Numbered from the stretch's first letter, positions 44,127-56,971 are shown. The stretch: 64,000 nucleotides of DNA from Crocodylus rhombifer (GCA_038503035.1 JAVSML010025222.1:62001-126000); one strand, 5' to 3'. Notes: generated by a model not told the origin, from the letters alone. Program-made: numbers and translations.

Positions 44127-44440
44127 ACACCAGAGACATCAGCTCAGGGCCTCATCTGGACAGGGCAAGAGACTGGTGACTTCATAGTTGTCTGGGGCAA
44201 GGCAGATGTGCAGCAGCAGTTTGACTGGGCTACTCAGTCAAATGCCCATATATATGAGGAGGTAGCAGCCCACATATGGGAACGCAGTCTGGGAGGCAGT
44301 GCTGTATAAAGATTAAGGCCCTGCAGGCTCAGTGGGTCCAGGTTACAGCACACAATAACTGGTCCAGGGGTTTCTGCAGGACCATATCCTTCCTGCAGCA
44401 GCTGGACTGCATCTTGGCTGTGAGGGACCCTTGTGAAGCC
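44127..44440 (+). pseudogene. Myb/SANT-like DNA-binding protein, copy 3, broken
   Basis: In one frame (to 44309) the sequence reads LIWTGQETGDFIVVWGKADV, then QQQFDWATQSNAHIYEEVAA and HIWERS. One frameshift near 44290-44310 leads to CIKIKALQAQWVQVTAHNNW, then SFLQQLDCILAVRDP in the frame of 44276. This is the complete helical pattern of a trihelix Myb/SANT-like domain: the opening W-T-x-x-E-T, the central W-G-K-A, the N-A-H-I-Y-E-E turn and the basic third helix. Such proteins bind DNA. In Harbinger transposons the Myb-like protein assists the transposase. Best preserved of the three copies, inactive through the frameshift and a TAA at 44307-44309. Confidence 0.65.
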
Positions 44441-45257
44441 TTCATGTGTACTCAAGCACGGGCGACCTGCCAGAGCCTGCACTGTGGGCCAGTGCTGATG
44501 AAGACTGTCTCGGGGGCTCCTCTCAGGGTACCAGTGGCAGGACCCAGTGTGCTCCCAACCTCAGCCTCAGCTGACAGTATGAATAGCCTGGACCAAAGCC
44601 TTCCCCCATCAAATGTGGGTACACACCATAAGTGGGGACCCCAGGCCAGGGATGGCTCCAGTGACAAGCAACTCCAGCTCCTCCCCCGAGGAATCCACTG
44701 CCTGGGTGGCCAGGCACCATGCCTCCATGCCTCAGGACACTGCAGGCAGCTGGACCTCGCTGTTGGCAGGGACAGAGTCAGACATACGAGCACCAAGGCC
44801 CTCAGTCATGTCCAGCACTACCTGCAGTGACCAGAGACCCCTTCCCCTGCTCCTGAGCCAAGTCCCCTGTGGCCAGGCACCTCACCTGAGCTGCTCCCCA
44901 TCACTCACCCAGGCACCATGCGGCCCCTGAGCAGGAGTTGCTTGCAGCTGGGAAGCTCCATACATGGGCCTTGCTGGCCCTGGCCCCGTGGTACAGGAGG
45001 GGAAGTAGGCAGAGCAGGCTGGACAGCATCCAAGCTCACCCCCGTGGGAGCCCCAGCCCACCAGCCTCACTGCCGCACCCACACCTATGGGGATACTGCC
45101 AGACGGCAGGGTGTTGGATACCTCCCCCCAGGATCTATATCAGAGGTGCCTCCACCTCACTGTTCCCCCACTTACAGTTCAGAAAGCACATTGTACATAG
45201 TTGCATGGGAAGCAGGTCCTATATTGGTGGTGCACATTGGGGTTAGGGGGGCGTGTG

Positions 45258-45350
45258 TTGCTGGGAATGAGGGAGGAAAGAAGGGAGGAGGAAGAAAGGA
45301 AGGGAGTATGCTGTTGAGGAAGGTGGGAAGGAGGGGGTCTGTTGTTGGAT
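45258..45350. repeat. Purine-rich low-complexity tract
   Basis: GGGAATGAGGGAGGAAAGAA and following GGAGGAAGAAAGGAAGGGAG are nearly pure G/A on the plus strand. It may form triplex-like DNA. No coding value. Confidence 0.6.
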
Positions 45351-45851
45351 ATGGATGGGGGTTTGTTATTGTGAGGTGGAAGGAAAAAAAGTTTGGCATT
45401 TATTGCAAACTGTCCATAGTGTGAATGATCTTGGGGTTGCCTGGTGGGCCTGGGATCCATGGGCAGCCACCCAGGCACCCTAGTGGTTGGGGCTGGAAGA
45501 GGAGATACGGTGCCCTGTCCACTGCTGCTTGGGGGAAGGGCAGGGAGCATCTATGGCGTGCTGGCCAGAGGCTCATGGGACAGCCTGAGACTGCCCCTGG
45601 AGCCACCTGCCAGGCTGAGCCTGCCCTCAGAGCCCCTTGGCACCTGGGCAGCTGTGGCCAGAGCCTGCAGCTCCGCTGCTGCAGGGGACCAGAGTAGGGC
45701 AGGAGCAGGCCTGGCTAGACCTGCCTACTCATGGTGGGTACAAATCTGCACCTGATGGTGAATGCGTGGATGTGTTCCCAGATAAAACATACTGCACCTT
45801 ATTTTCCTGCACAGTAAGCTTAAGGCACATTAATAGCATGTGTAGACACCC

Positions 45852-47190
45852 AAACAGATCTTAGTTAGACACAGGGAGAACAGCAGAGGTGGTAAGCACA
45901 ATATTTCTGGCTTAAGGAAATGTATTCAGAGTGGGACTGGGGCAGGGAAGCCACGGGCCTTTCCCTCATACTGTGGTGAGGAACTGCAGTAGTGAAATAT
46001 CTCAGTGTAGAAATAAAGGGCCATAGCGGGGTTTTATCTTACAGGTTTGTCTCCAAGACCTAATCTAGTTGCTCATCATACAGTGTAGCCAAATGCTGCC
46101 CATGTTTTGCAGTTGTTAGAACCTCTTCTGAAGGCCAGGTCCTGCTCTGCACGGTGCTTTCTGTGATGTGGCTTCGTTCTGTGGCCTGTTTCTACCTCAG
46201 CAGATTTCTGCCCATAAACATATTCATGAAGCTGCTTTAAACCAAGACAATTGCCAGAATTCCTTTCTCAATCTGTGCAGAGTTCTGTCATGTTTTAGTC
46301 AATGTTTTGTATGCTTTGGAAGCATATGCCTCTCGGATATCATCTTGCAGGAGGGCAGCCCCCAACCCATTTTGAGCTTCCCTCAATGGAAATATTAGTT
46401 GTTTCATTAGCCACAAAATAGTATTTGAGGTGCTTCTGTGACAAATTTTTTGCCTTATCCAAAGCTTCCCTCAATTATCTCAGTACCATTCTGAGCTTCT
46501 TTAAGCAGCATCCTCAGGGGACGCTTCATTTTCAGCGTTACAGAACCCCAGTCTTTACAGAAACCAATTTTGGGGGTGAAATACTTGCCTGCAGAGGTTG
46601 ATTTTGATTCCTAGTGCCACACAGAACAAGTCTCAAGAAAAATAACAACAGACCCACCGAGAACAAAATGGCTGTCTAGTGTCAGAGTCTGGGATGTCTG
46701 CAGGCATCGCTGCTCCTCAGAGCAATACCATTTCAATATGGGTCTGCAAGACGTGATGTGTCTTAACTACAGTCTCCATATGCCGGAGTCTCATCTTCAC
46801 AGTTCCATGATGAAGATGAGGTCAACCCAGTAACATGACAACAGCAATTTAACATGCTTTGCAGGAGATCGTTTTTGGGGAAGGACTTCAGCATGTTCCT
46901 ACTGCTGGTGGAACATTCATCGGGGATCCATCAGGTGGAAGCATATGCTCCAGTCTCTTACGTCCCTTCAGGAGCCTGGGAGGCCTAGCACACAAAGACT
47001 CAGCTATCGACAAGCCGTGGGGTCTAAGAGTGCATACTAAAAAGTGGGACGAAGATCTTAGAGCAAGTGCAAACTCACTCTGATTCCTTTGCCAATATTC
47101 ATGTATTTTATTTAGATTGCTGGATATGGCCCCTGGTGCTCATGCTATGCTTTGAGGACCTGTTCCATGAATTGAAACGCAGCTTACAAG
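45852..47190. other. No recognisable gene
   Basis: Short frames only; no repeat ends identified. Confidence 0.4.
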
Positions 47191-47192
47191 TA

Positions 47193-47457
47193 AGGTGACC
47201 AATTTGCAGGGAGCAAAACATGGGACACAATTCCAACTGCTCCACAGACAGCTATATGCAGCTCTGACATGGTGGCTAATGCAGCAGAGATTTTCATTTC
47301 TGTATAATTGCACCATATGGGACAGCTGGCCATGATCAAGATGCGGCTGCCTAGTGCAGACCTAGGATGCAGTCTCAAATTTGGAATAAAAGTCCCATCT
47401 CTGTGAGTCCACAGAGACACCAGGACACAGTCCAAAATCTGGGACTCGTGGTCACTT
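47193..47457. mobile_element. TA-flanked MITE-like element, 265 bp
   Basis: The ends AGGTGACCAA and TGGTCACTT are inverted and flanked by TA on both sides (47191-47192, 47458-47459), as in Tc1/mariner-type insertions. Inner GGGACACAATTCC and AATCTGGGACTCG also show partial inversion. Confidence 0.5.
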
Positions 47458-50400
47458 TATATGTAAAGCCGCTACTCTGAACTTGAGGTTTGTCTTTATA
47501 TCCATCTGCAATATGAAGAAAAAACTTGAAAAGCTTCTTTTAGCCCATGTCTAAAGCTCCAAAACCCTGGGTCTAAGGAATGGTGCTTGTATCCTGCCTG
47601 GAAGCTTAATTTTGAGCTCTAGCAGATCACAATGGTAAGTAAAGCCCCAAATTGATACTCGCTTACTGAAAATGGCCTGTTGATAGACCAAATATAATCC
47701 ATAGCTCAGTTGAGATCCAACTGTAGCCCCAGAGGGGAGGGAGAAATAGGGGGTCTATCTTGTACCTGAGACCCAAGCTATCTAAGGCTTAGGTTTCAGT
47801 TCCACTCAGAAACTTCCTTCAAGCCAGTGCAGATTCCACAGCACAAATGCAATATACTCCAGGTCTGAGATTCAATATAGCAAGTGGCCTCACTGTATGC
47901 TAGCACGATCCTCTGAATGTGCCTTGCCAGGTGCGAATGGAAGAAAGTCATGTTTAGCCACACCTACTGTTAAGGCATCCAGAAGCAGCCCACCCCTACT
48001 GCACCCCCAATTTCTGTCCATTGCCCACCCTTTTAAAAATGGTAGCTGTTTTCCATGAACTCACTTAGTTCTTCCAGTTGCTTCCCTCAACCCATCTTTC
48101 AGGTAGCTGTATCCACCCCCCCAAGCTCTGCTAGGCACTTGGGTATTTGTTTTACTGTTGCAGCTTGGTTAGATGTAGATGTGATGGACTCATGAGTGTC
48201 CTTAGTACATCAGTCCTTAGTACATCATTGCTACTTTTCCTCACTAGCCCATCTACAGCCTCAGCAGGACTGACGATATTCTCTCCCATGATGCTCCACA
48301 GAGGACAGATATCACTACAGAGGAACCCTGCGGTTATCCTCCATCAGGCATGATGGACAAGAACAGACTCTGCTTCTCAGGGTATCTGAGTTCCTAAACA
48401 GGCAAGACAAAAACCTAATTTTCAGAAAAAAGGACATAAATCCTCACTTTTAATTTGCCCCCGTTGTTGTTTCAATGTGGAAACAAATGTTTCCTGTGCA
48501 TGAGGGCATGTTTAGTTTCAGTGTGTAGCAATGTAGCTATTCAGCTACTATCAACAAAGCAAAATCCCCAGGCACTGCCCTGAAATCCTACCCCAATATG
48601 TCTGTGCTGAAATATGTGGGTGGGATCTGGCTGAAGATACACAGTGCATGTAAGTGTTTCACTAACTCCTCAGTGCCAGCAATTGCAGCTCTTCTATTGG
48701 CAATTGGTGATGTGCTAAGAATTGAATCTTCTGGAGGGGAAAAATGGGCCAGAGGGTAACCAGATGTTCTGGACACCAAACCAAAACATTTTGGGGTGAG
48801 GGTAGGGTATTCCTTACAAAATCACATTCAGTTTGAGAATAGTCCTCTCTATATGCAGGCAGCACAGCCCTTCAGGGTACAGCGAGTTGCCTGGAGGCTG
48901 CAGAAGGCATCTTGTTCCAAGATGGGATGTTTATGCTTCCCTGTCTCCGTTTGACCTGTGGTGATTTACCATACCTACATTAAGTCTGGCTTGCACTGGA
49001 TATCCTCAGATAGCTGGTCAACCTTTACTAAAGTGACAGGGCCATGGGCAGCAAGGCCTAGAAGCCATGGAGCAATAAAGATACTTGTATCAATGTTGCA
49101 ATAATATGCACTGAGTTTTTAGGGGTGTACATTAAATGTTTTAAAATGAACTCAAATGCTGATGAAAAGCTCTGGATTCCCAGCTCTGGAGGCTGAGGGA
49201 TCTATCTACAGAGCAGAGGACACCAGCTGAGACTTCCCCAGTAATGACAGAAGTTGTAATTTAGAAATGATCCCTCATTTGGGAAACAACACAAGTTGGG
49301 AGTTGGTACCTCAGGTCTGTTAGAGAGACCTAGACCAGGTTTGCCTAGAGCTCTACAAATAATCCTTGCTTTTTAGTTCTTCTCATCCGCATATGCCTGC
49401 ATTAACTGAACCCAGAGATCACTGCATCCCCCATGCCTCTGTCTGATTTGGAAGTACCCTCTAAAATACAGGCACGTAGCAGCATAACAGTTAAGGTAAC
49501 TTGCTATAATTCGATAAGAATGAATTAGTGCCTTGCTTTGGGCTTGGGTTTATGCTAAAAGCTCCCCTTTCCTCAAACGTCCTGCTGTAAATGAAGGCTT
49601 AGTTAGGCTGGGAAGCCAAAGGCAGCCAGATGTGATACTAGTGGGATGCCTTGACCATGCTAGCCCAATGGACTTCAAGGCTTGGGTGGATCATTGACCT
49701 CTAGGAACACAGGAAACACCCCTAATTAGTTTTTCCTTTGTGCCTGGTTTGTGGCAGGGATTGATAAGAGCCGCTTCCACATAGTGATACCTGGTAACGT
49801 CTCTGATGTCCAAGTGCTTCCAAATCAACAAAAATGCCAAAGTGCACAAAGATAAAGATACGGGCACCATTTTTTTTATAAGAAAGAAGAAGTTTGTGGC
49901 CTTTCTGCTAAAGCTAATAACTATGCTGGTGATGTCTCATTGTCTGATCTGAATTCTTAGAATTACTCACTTAGGGTTTTATCTAAGTTGGGCATGATTG
50001 TGAGCTCACCTGCACTGCTGTGACAACAGTGATGGGCTGAAAGAAAGTTATGGGCACCACCACCACCTTCTCATTTCAGATTGGCTCTATTTTCAAGGCG
50101 AAAAGTGGAACACTGAGTTCAGGGCAGGATGATATGGGAAAAAGGAGTCATTGCAATAGGAGGGAAGGAAGGTTGCTGAAAATATGCAAAGAGAAAGGGT
50201 GCATTCTGTCCTATCCCCTCTCCATTCAGGACAAAAACCTGGGAGACTTAACAGCAAAAGGCAGGTGGGTACGTATGCCTCTGTCATTCGTTCACTATTA
50301 GTCAGTCCGAGTCCCAAATGTACTCGCCCAGTTTTACTCTTACTCTGTCATCTCTCCTTGATGTCTCCCTGCACTTCACTCCAACTGTATGCAGAACCTG

Positions 50401-50639
50401 GTTGCTCTGTCTCTTCCATTCACCCGTGCACTCCGCGTTTCCGTTCCAACCACACTGGCTTTCTTTTTCAGGATCAGGGCCTTAAGTGCTAGATGTAACA
50501 AGAGTAAGCAAAAAAAGTCCAGAGGGAAATGTGATTTGAAACTTCACATTTTTCCTTTCAAACCCCACTGCAAATTCAAATGGCAAGAGAATAGTGGGAA
50601 TCAAGTGAAGATGACTCTTAGACACTTAAGGAGAAGGAT
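47458..50639. other. No recognisable gene
   Basis: Short frames only. GGGTAACCAGATGTTCTGGACACC at about 48755 resembles the start of another dispersed DNA element, without a visible right end. A 15-bp word (GTCCTTAGTACATCA) is doubled near 48198-48228. Confidence 0.35.
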
Positions 50640-50715
50640 TTGTTTGGCAATATCTTTCATTGGACCAACTTTATAGTTGGGAGGGATGTCAGATAAGCTT
50701 TCTGGCAAAAAATGT
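50640..50715 (+). repeat. Second copy of the 'ATATCTTT...CCAACTTT' dispersed repeat
   Basis: GGCAATATCTTTCATTGGAC, CAACTTTATAGTTGGG and GATAAGCTTTCTGG follow the same order as the right half of the repeat at 36808-36935. Confidence 0.45.
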
Positions 50716-51754
50716 CTAGAGCATCATAGCTGAAGCAACACTATAACACTACTGTATCTTGGAAACTCCTAGATCATCTGCTGGCAATTTAGGAAATTAT
50801 AGCAGCAAAGCTGATACACTTTAAAGTGGTTAAAGATTAAAACATTTTTTTTTCCTCATTGAACATAGTTTTATAGGAAAGAGAGGAAAAAAATCAGTTC
50901 TTGCTGGATACAAAAAGTCAACTTTCATGTAAGATGTTTGATTTTATCCTCAGAAGATGCTGCATACAGTTGACATTAAACTTCAGCAGTGATAAAATTA
51001 AAAGAAAGCAACTCTCTAAATCTTTGTGAATATTAAAGGATCTTAGTATCATGAGTTTATTTATGTTCACATAAGAAATGGAAACAGCTGTTAAGTTGGA
51101 ACGACTCTTAACCACTTTGGGCTGAATTCTGTTTCCCTTTTGCGTGTCTAAATGGCAGTTCTCTAGCCACATAAGTGGTCTTTTATGGCATTTATGTACA
51201 TGTTGCAATACTATTAGCCCTGCACAGTAGTCCCACAGAATAGGATTAACCAGTGCTCTTTTTAAAGCCGGTCCCCTGGGGAGCAAAAAAGGGAAGATAT
51301 GTGGGGCAAAGGGAAGAGACCAGGCTAGAGGTTGTGTGGCTCAGAGAGATGGCAGGTGCTGTGAATGGGAAGGCCAGGGGTTTTAGCCTGAACCCTCTTT
51401 CCCATTATGGTGCTTTCCCATACACAGTCCTTTACACTGCTTCTCCATTATACTGCTTTCCATCCTGTCTTATCTAATGAATATTAACTACAAGGGACAG
51501 TGGCCTCTAAATGGGCACTGGAGAGGGGGTTGCATATTGTTGAATGGTGGCTAAAGTACTATGCAGGGAAGTCAGAGAGCTACAGGTTCAAACCTTCTCT
51601 GAGTGAGGGGGAGCCGAGAACCCAGGTCTCCTTTTCCCTGAGCATGTGTGCTAATCATGCTGCTTTTGGGCCTAAAACCTGGAAGGTCCTTCTCTTTGCT
51701 TTTTTCTGGAATTACGCACAGGTGCATCTTCCCCACTTCCCACATAGTGGTGGA
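50716..51754. other. No recognisable gene
   Basis: AT-rich, then moderately GC-rich DNA with short frames only. Confidence 0.4.
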
Positions 51755-52170
51755 GAGGCTGGTGTGTCCCGATGACATCAAAGAACAAGTCTATTCCACC
51801 CTTGACCATGTACTGACTAATACCCTCAGGGAGGACAAAATCATTCTTCTTGGTGACTTCAAAGCCTGGAACTCTGGAATAGCACTGTTGGGAAGGAACG
51901 AGTTCAGAAAGCCAGCGCCCATGGCATTCTTCTCCTAAGCAAATGTCTGGAGCGCGGTCTTGCCATAATAAACATCATCTTCAGGCAGAGTGACAAATAC
52001 AAGACCACCTAGAGACACCCTTGCTCTAAGCATTGGCACCTCTTCCTTGACTATGCTATTGTTGGAGCCTGTGATCGAATGGATGTCCATCTCATACAAG
52101 CTGTGTGAGGAAATAATGATGGCTTGATAGATCACCGCCTTGTCAGATCCGTGCATGCACACATACTTAG
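51755..52170 (+). pseudogene. APE-type endonuclease remnant of a non-CR1 LINE (CFDP2-like)
   Basis: The frame up to 51938 reads DDIKEQVYSTLDHVL, then EDKIILLGDFKAWNSG. LINE endonucleases have LLGDFNA here, so the catalytic Asn is Lys. After frame changes, HPCSKHWHLF followed by DYAIVGACDRMDVH (about 52015-52090) and IDHRLVRS (about 52128-52150) match the end of the domain, with the Asp-His pair kept. This W-x-HPRSKHWHLxDY pattern belongs to endonucleases of RTE/BovB-like or similar LINEs related to CFDP2, not to CR1. At least two frameshifts and stops. The element class is uncertain. Confidence 0.6.
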
Positions 52171-54366
52171 CTAGTGTGTAGCCAGCTGTGTGTGCTACAT
52201 ATGAATGCCTACATATCCACAGTGTAGGGTAACTGAATCTCAGCCTGTGCATAAGTGCCAGAAAGGATACTTATGCAGCTAGAAAACTGCCATTTAGTCA
52301 CATAAAAGGAAATAAAATGCCACCTTTTGTTCTGTTCTGGGTTGACAATAAACCAGTGACGTACAGGTAAAAAAGTTTTGTCTCTCAAACTGTTCAGTTT
52401 TTCAACAAATAATGCTTGGCATGCTAAGGAAATCCCTATATATCACCTGGTTGTTAATGGACTTCTTAAACAACAGGTTTGAATAAAATCTTTTGAAAAA
52501 AATAAGGTGCTCTTAAAATACCATGGCCAATAAATACATAAATAAAATCCCTTTGCATATGTGGAGACTGAGCATGTTTATTGGGTGTTCTCACTCAAAG
52601 GAGTGCTGGGAGAGGTGGTAGGGCACTGACATGCTGCAGAACATGATATTATTGTTATATAAAACAGACACATGTTGAGAGGAGGTGGGACAAGAGCCTT
52701 CGGTCTGTGCTTTCCAAAGCACAAGTCTGTAACACATGAACAACAGCCGTGCACTTTTGGCTAGCCTATTAGATGCACCCTTTTCTTTCCTATGGGTCAA
52801 TTTTAGAGACTTGGCAGATGGACACCCACCGACTAAGCCCAAGATACTACAAATTGGGGCTAAAAAGAAAAGTTCATGCTCACTGATTTTGAAGATATTG
52901 GCTGACATTTTCAATTCTTGTTAATGAAATTTTGGCATACTGGTGCCCTGGTTTATGCTTGGGGCTCCTAAATATAAATGCTGATGTCGATGGTGATGAT
53001 GATGAAGATACTAGAAAGCCAGTTTCTGTTGCTAATTTAATTACTCTCAATACAAATAAGCAGTTATTGTCTAAATATGCCCATTACAAAATATTGTCTA
53101 CTTATTTTTTAATTAAATTTGATAATAACTCAATTTTTTAAAGTTGAACTTGTCAAGATAACATTTCTGTCCCCTCTTCTTACACTGGTATGAGATGGGG
53201 GGGAAAAAGTTTGCTAGCCCTGACGAGCTGCCCCATCAGCTGTACAAAAAGACTACAGAAAAGATTACACACAGCTACAGTGTTCATTACAGGGACATTA
53301 TCCACAAAGCATGTAATCCTATCCAAACCTTCCGACAACGGTTTCACAGTACGCCAGAATTTTTTTAGGATATTTTCTATTTTCATCCCATGATCCCATG
53401 TAATACATAGTCTTGGCATTTCTTATCACTTCCAACCATGCATTTCTCAATTTTTTTATGTTTGTTCCAAATTTCAGTACTGTGCATCCTTTTTTGCCTT
53501 AGACCAAAAGCATATCACACATTCTCATCATTTTAATTAAACTAGGGCCAATCCAGGGCAAATGTTTGATTTTGACTCAAAAGGTGCATGCAAATCACAA
53601 ATTCCATTTGGTTCAAAATGGAAAGGCTCCCTGCTATATCCTTATACTATGTGGAATTAAACTGCCTGCCAAATTCATGACTGCACATAATTAAAAACAT
53701 GCTTGTGTGTTTTGAAATAAAAAAAAAAAATCAATTGAGACACTAAATGTAAGTTGTGCATTTGCATTGTTTTAAGATCCACAACAAATACTACAGTCTA
53801 AAACACTAATCATTTCAGTGAAAACCCACTGAATTTATCAGCTTCCAACAAGCTAAGATTTCTGTGCAGTTACAGACAGAAATTTGCATGAAATATTTGC
53901 TGAAACAAAATTCCTTTAAACTTGAGAGATCTTAAAATGATTTGCCATTTCCATGACTTCCAGTACAGACCCTTTGAAATGCAGGTGACCATGTTGCACC
54001 CACAAGTTGTAAGCACCCCAACCAACTTGATCTCAGTGTCCACTTACATGTTCTTGATTATCTCACTCTGTGCAGGCGCCTTCAAGACTAAGAGGCTCAG
54101 TGAGTCTAACCCCTTTACACGGGCTCACAAAATGACCTGTCCAGTACATGGGACTTGTCTACAATACAACAGCAAGCTGGCAAGTGGACTTGAGAGCCTG
54201 TGAATGAAGCACATTGAGTGGGTGATTATTCACTGCTTACAAAGTGGTGTATTGCTGTCCTAAACAGGGACCACTGATTTTTAGAGCTGTTATGTTTGTA
54301 GCCTCTGACTACCATATTTCCTTGCATATAGACCTACCCCTTGAACATAACATTTATCCTGTTTTT
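52171..54366. other. No recognisable gene
   Basis: AT-rich DNA with short frames only; no repeat boundaries identified. Confidence 0.4.
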
Positions 54367-54465
54367 TCATAGATTTCATAGATTTCATAGACATTAGGGC
54401 TGGAAGGGACCTCGGGAGATCATTGAGTCCAGCCCCCTGCCCAACGGGCAGGAAGTCAGCTGGGG

Positions 54466-56831
54466 TCATAGGATCCCAGCAAGATAAGCATCCAATTTAC
54501 TCTTGAAGGTGTTCAATGTGGGTGCTTGAACCACCTCCGCTGGCAGACTGTTCCAGACCTTGGGGGCTCGCACAGTAAAGAAATTCTTCCTTATGTCCAG
54601 CCTGAAACGGTCTTCAAGGAGTTTGTGACTGTTCGACCTCGTCATCCCTTGGGGCGCTCTGGTGAACAAACGTTCCCCCAGATCCTGGTGCTCACCCTTG
54701 ATAAACTTATAGGTGGCCATCAGATCACCCCTGAGCCTATGCTTTTCCAGGCTAAAGAGTCCCATGGCTCTCAGCCTATCATCGTAAGATCTGTTTTCCT
54801 GACCTCTGATCATGCATGTGGCTCTCCTCTGGACTCTCTCAAGCTTCTCCACATCCTTTTTGAATTGTGGAGCCCAAAACTGGACGCAGTACTCCAGCTG
54901 CGGCCTCACCAAGGCCAAGTACAAAGGGAGAATGACGTCCCGGGATTTGCTCGAGAAGCATCTATGGATGCAAGCCAGCGTTTTGGTCGCTTTACTAGCC
55001 ACAGCATCGCATTGCAGGCTCATGTTCATCTTGTGGTCAATGATGACCCCCAAGTCTCTTTCTTCTGTAGTGCTATCCACCGTAGGGTTCTTCAGGTTTT
55101 TCCTCCCGAGGTGGAGAACCTTGCATTTTTCGGTGTTAAACACCATCAGGTTCTCGTCCGCCCATTTGCTGAGCTTGTCCAGGTCAGCCTGGATCACCCG
55201 CCTGTCCTCTGGCATGGATGCTTTCCCCAAAGTTTGGTGTCATCAGCGAACTTGGCCAGTCCACTCCTGACTCCAATGTCCACATAGTTAATGAAGATGT
55301 TGAACAGGATGGGTCCAAGGACAGAGCCTTGAGGGACCCCACTGGTCACAGGGCACCACAATGAGTGACTGCCATCAATCACAACCCTCTGGGTCCGACC
55401 ACGGAGCCAATTTCCCAGCCAGTGGATCGTGGTGGAGCCAAGGCCCCAACTGGCCAGTTTGGCCAAGAGGTGATCATGGGATACCAGATCAAAAGCCTTA
55501 TTGAAGTCAAGATATATGACATCAACCTCTTCTCCCTTGTCCAGGTGATAGGTCACCTGGTCATAGAAGGAAATGAGATTGGTCAAACAAGACCTACCCG
55601 CAACAAACCCGTGCTGGCTGTCCCTTAGAATGTTAGCCTGGGCCAGTCCCTCAAGGATGGCCTCCTTAATAAACTTTTCTAAGATCTTCCCCAGGATAGA
55701 AGTCAGGCTAATGGGCCTGTAGTTAGCCGGATCCACTCTCCTCCCTTTCTTGAAGATCGGCACCACATTGGCCTTCTTCCAGTCTTCGGGCACTTCACCA
55801 GAGCGCCAGGAGTTTTCAAAGATCCGTGCCAGGGGCTGGGCTATGATGCTCGCCAGCTCCTTGAGTACCCTGGGGTGCAGATTGTCAGGGCCAGCTGACT
55901 TGAAGGTATCCAGCTTCTCAAGGTGTTCCTTCATGAGGTCAGCATTGATGGAGGGTAGGGGATCCCCCTCACCCAGATTTCCCTGTCCCATGGGCATCCC
56001 GTGTGACTGATGAAAGACTGACGCAAAGTACCTATTTAATAGGTTGGCTTTGTCCTGGGCGTCAGTTGTCAGTTGCCCCATCTGGTTTAGCAGGGGTCCA
56101 ACATTGCCCTTGCTTTTCCTCTGGCTCCCCACATATCTGAAAAAGGACTTTTTGTTGTCCTTGATGCCTGAAGCTAGTTGGAGTTCAGTTGCAGCCTTGG
56201 CTTTCCTGGTTTGCTCCCTGCAGGACCGGACCAGCGCGGAGTAATCCTCCTTGGAGGTGAATCCCATCCTCCATCCTTTGTAGGCTTTCCTTTTTAGCCA
56301 CAGTAGGTCCGCTAGGTCTCTGGAGAGCCAGGGGGGCTGCTGTGCCTTCTTGCTGCCTTTCCTCCGTGTTGGGATAGATTTAGCTTGTGCATTGAGGATC
56401 GCTTCCTTGAGAAGCAACCACTGTTCTTGAACTCCCATCTCCCTGGGGTCATGGTCCCTGAGGGCCTGACTGACTAGCCTCTTGAGCTTGTCAAAGTCGG
56501 CTTTTCTGAAGTCAAGGACTTCTGTGTTGCTGACTGACTTGCCAGCTTTATGGCGGATGGTGAAGGTGATCAGCTCGTGGTCGCTGCCACCCAGCTTCCC
56601 ATCGATCACTAGGTCGCTGATTAGGTCATCCCCCATAGCCAGTACCAGGTCGAGCAGTGCTTTGCCTCTTGTTGGCCCATAGACTTCTTGAGTCAGGTAG
56701 AGGTCATCCACGCATGAGAGAAAGCTTTGCGACCGCTCGGGTTTTGCTGAGTGATCTTCCCAGGAGATGTCCGGGTAATTGAAGTCACCCATGACAACCA
56801 AGGTCCTGGAGCAAGCGGCCTCAGTCAGTTC
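54466..56831 (-). pseudogene. CR1 ORF2, endonuclease C-terminal half, reverse transcriptase and C-terminus (copy C)
   Basis: From the gap inward: [14 protein letters not shown] (56778-56800 region, Asp and Asn kept), [11 protein letters not shown] (Asp-His kept), the linker [17 protein letters not shown], then RT blocks [69 protein letters not shown] and the intact [11 protein letters not shown] single frameshift follows at about 55215-55230. The rest (54466-55230, 254 codons) runs from [14 protein letters not shown] to KLDAYLAGIL. All catalytic motifs visible are intact, so only the frameshift, the 5' truncation and the unread gap stand against function. Confidence 0.92.
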
Positions 56832-56841
56832 NNNNNNNNNN
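56832..56841. other. Assembly gap (10 N) inside CR1 copy C endonuclease
   Basis: The gap replaces the N-terminal endonuclease region. From the ORF1 stop to the GDFN motif copy A has about 586 bp and copy C only about 183 bp, so roughly 400 bp are probably missing. The open frame read through the Ns is not evidence of continuity. Confidence 0.95.
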
Positions 56842-56971
56842 CTGTGCCCTTGGGGGCTCTTGCCTTGCCCACAGATTGTGCCAGGGCTGGGGCAGGGGTG
56901 GGCTCCCTTCAGTGCCTTGGTCTGCTGGCTTTGCAAGGGTTGCGCAGTAGTCCCCCCATCCCCCAGTGGGC

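Larger units (their letters stand above)
43301..45851 (+). mobile_element. Myb/SANT-carrying DNA-transposon-like element, copy 3
   Basis: The left end GGGCATGTCTACGCGTGC pairs with the right end GCATGTGTAGACACCC (45836-45851). The AT-rich left arm includes the long palindrome. The GC-rich core starts with GGGAGCAAATCTGCTCC (43851-43867), as in copy 2, and carries the best-preserved Myb/SANT remnant (44127-44440). A purine-rich tract lies near the right side. No transposase was recognised inside; a possible fragment lies just left at 42519-42737. No clear target duplication. Confidence 0.55.

Noticed and set aside
45172..45550. Pro/Phe/Ser-rich minus-strand frames
   Set aside because: Complement of a purine-rich tract; low complexity.
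54526..55287. 253-codon plus-strand frame
   Set aside because: Complement of the CR1 copy C ORF2; shadow frame.
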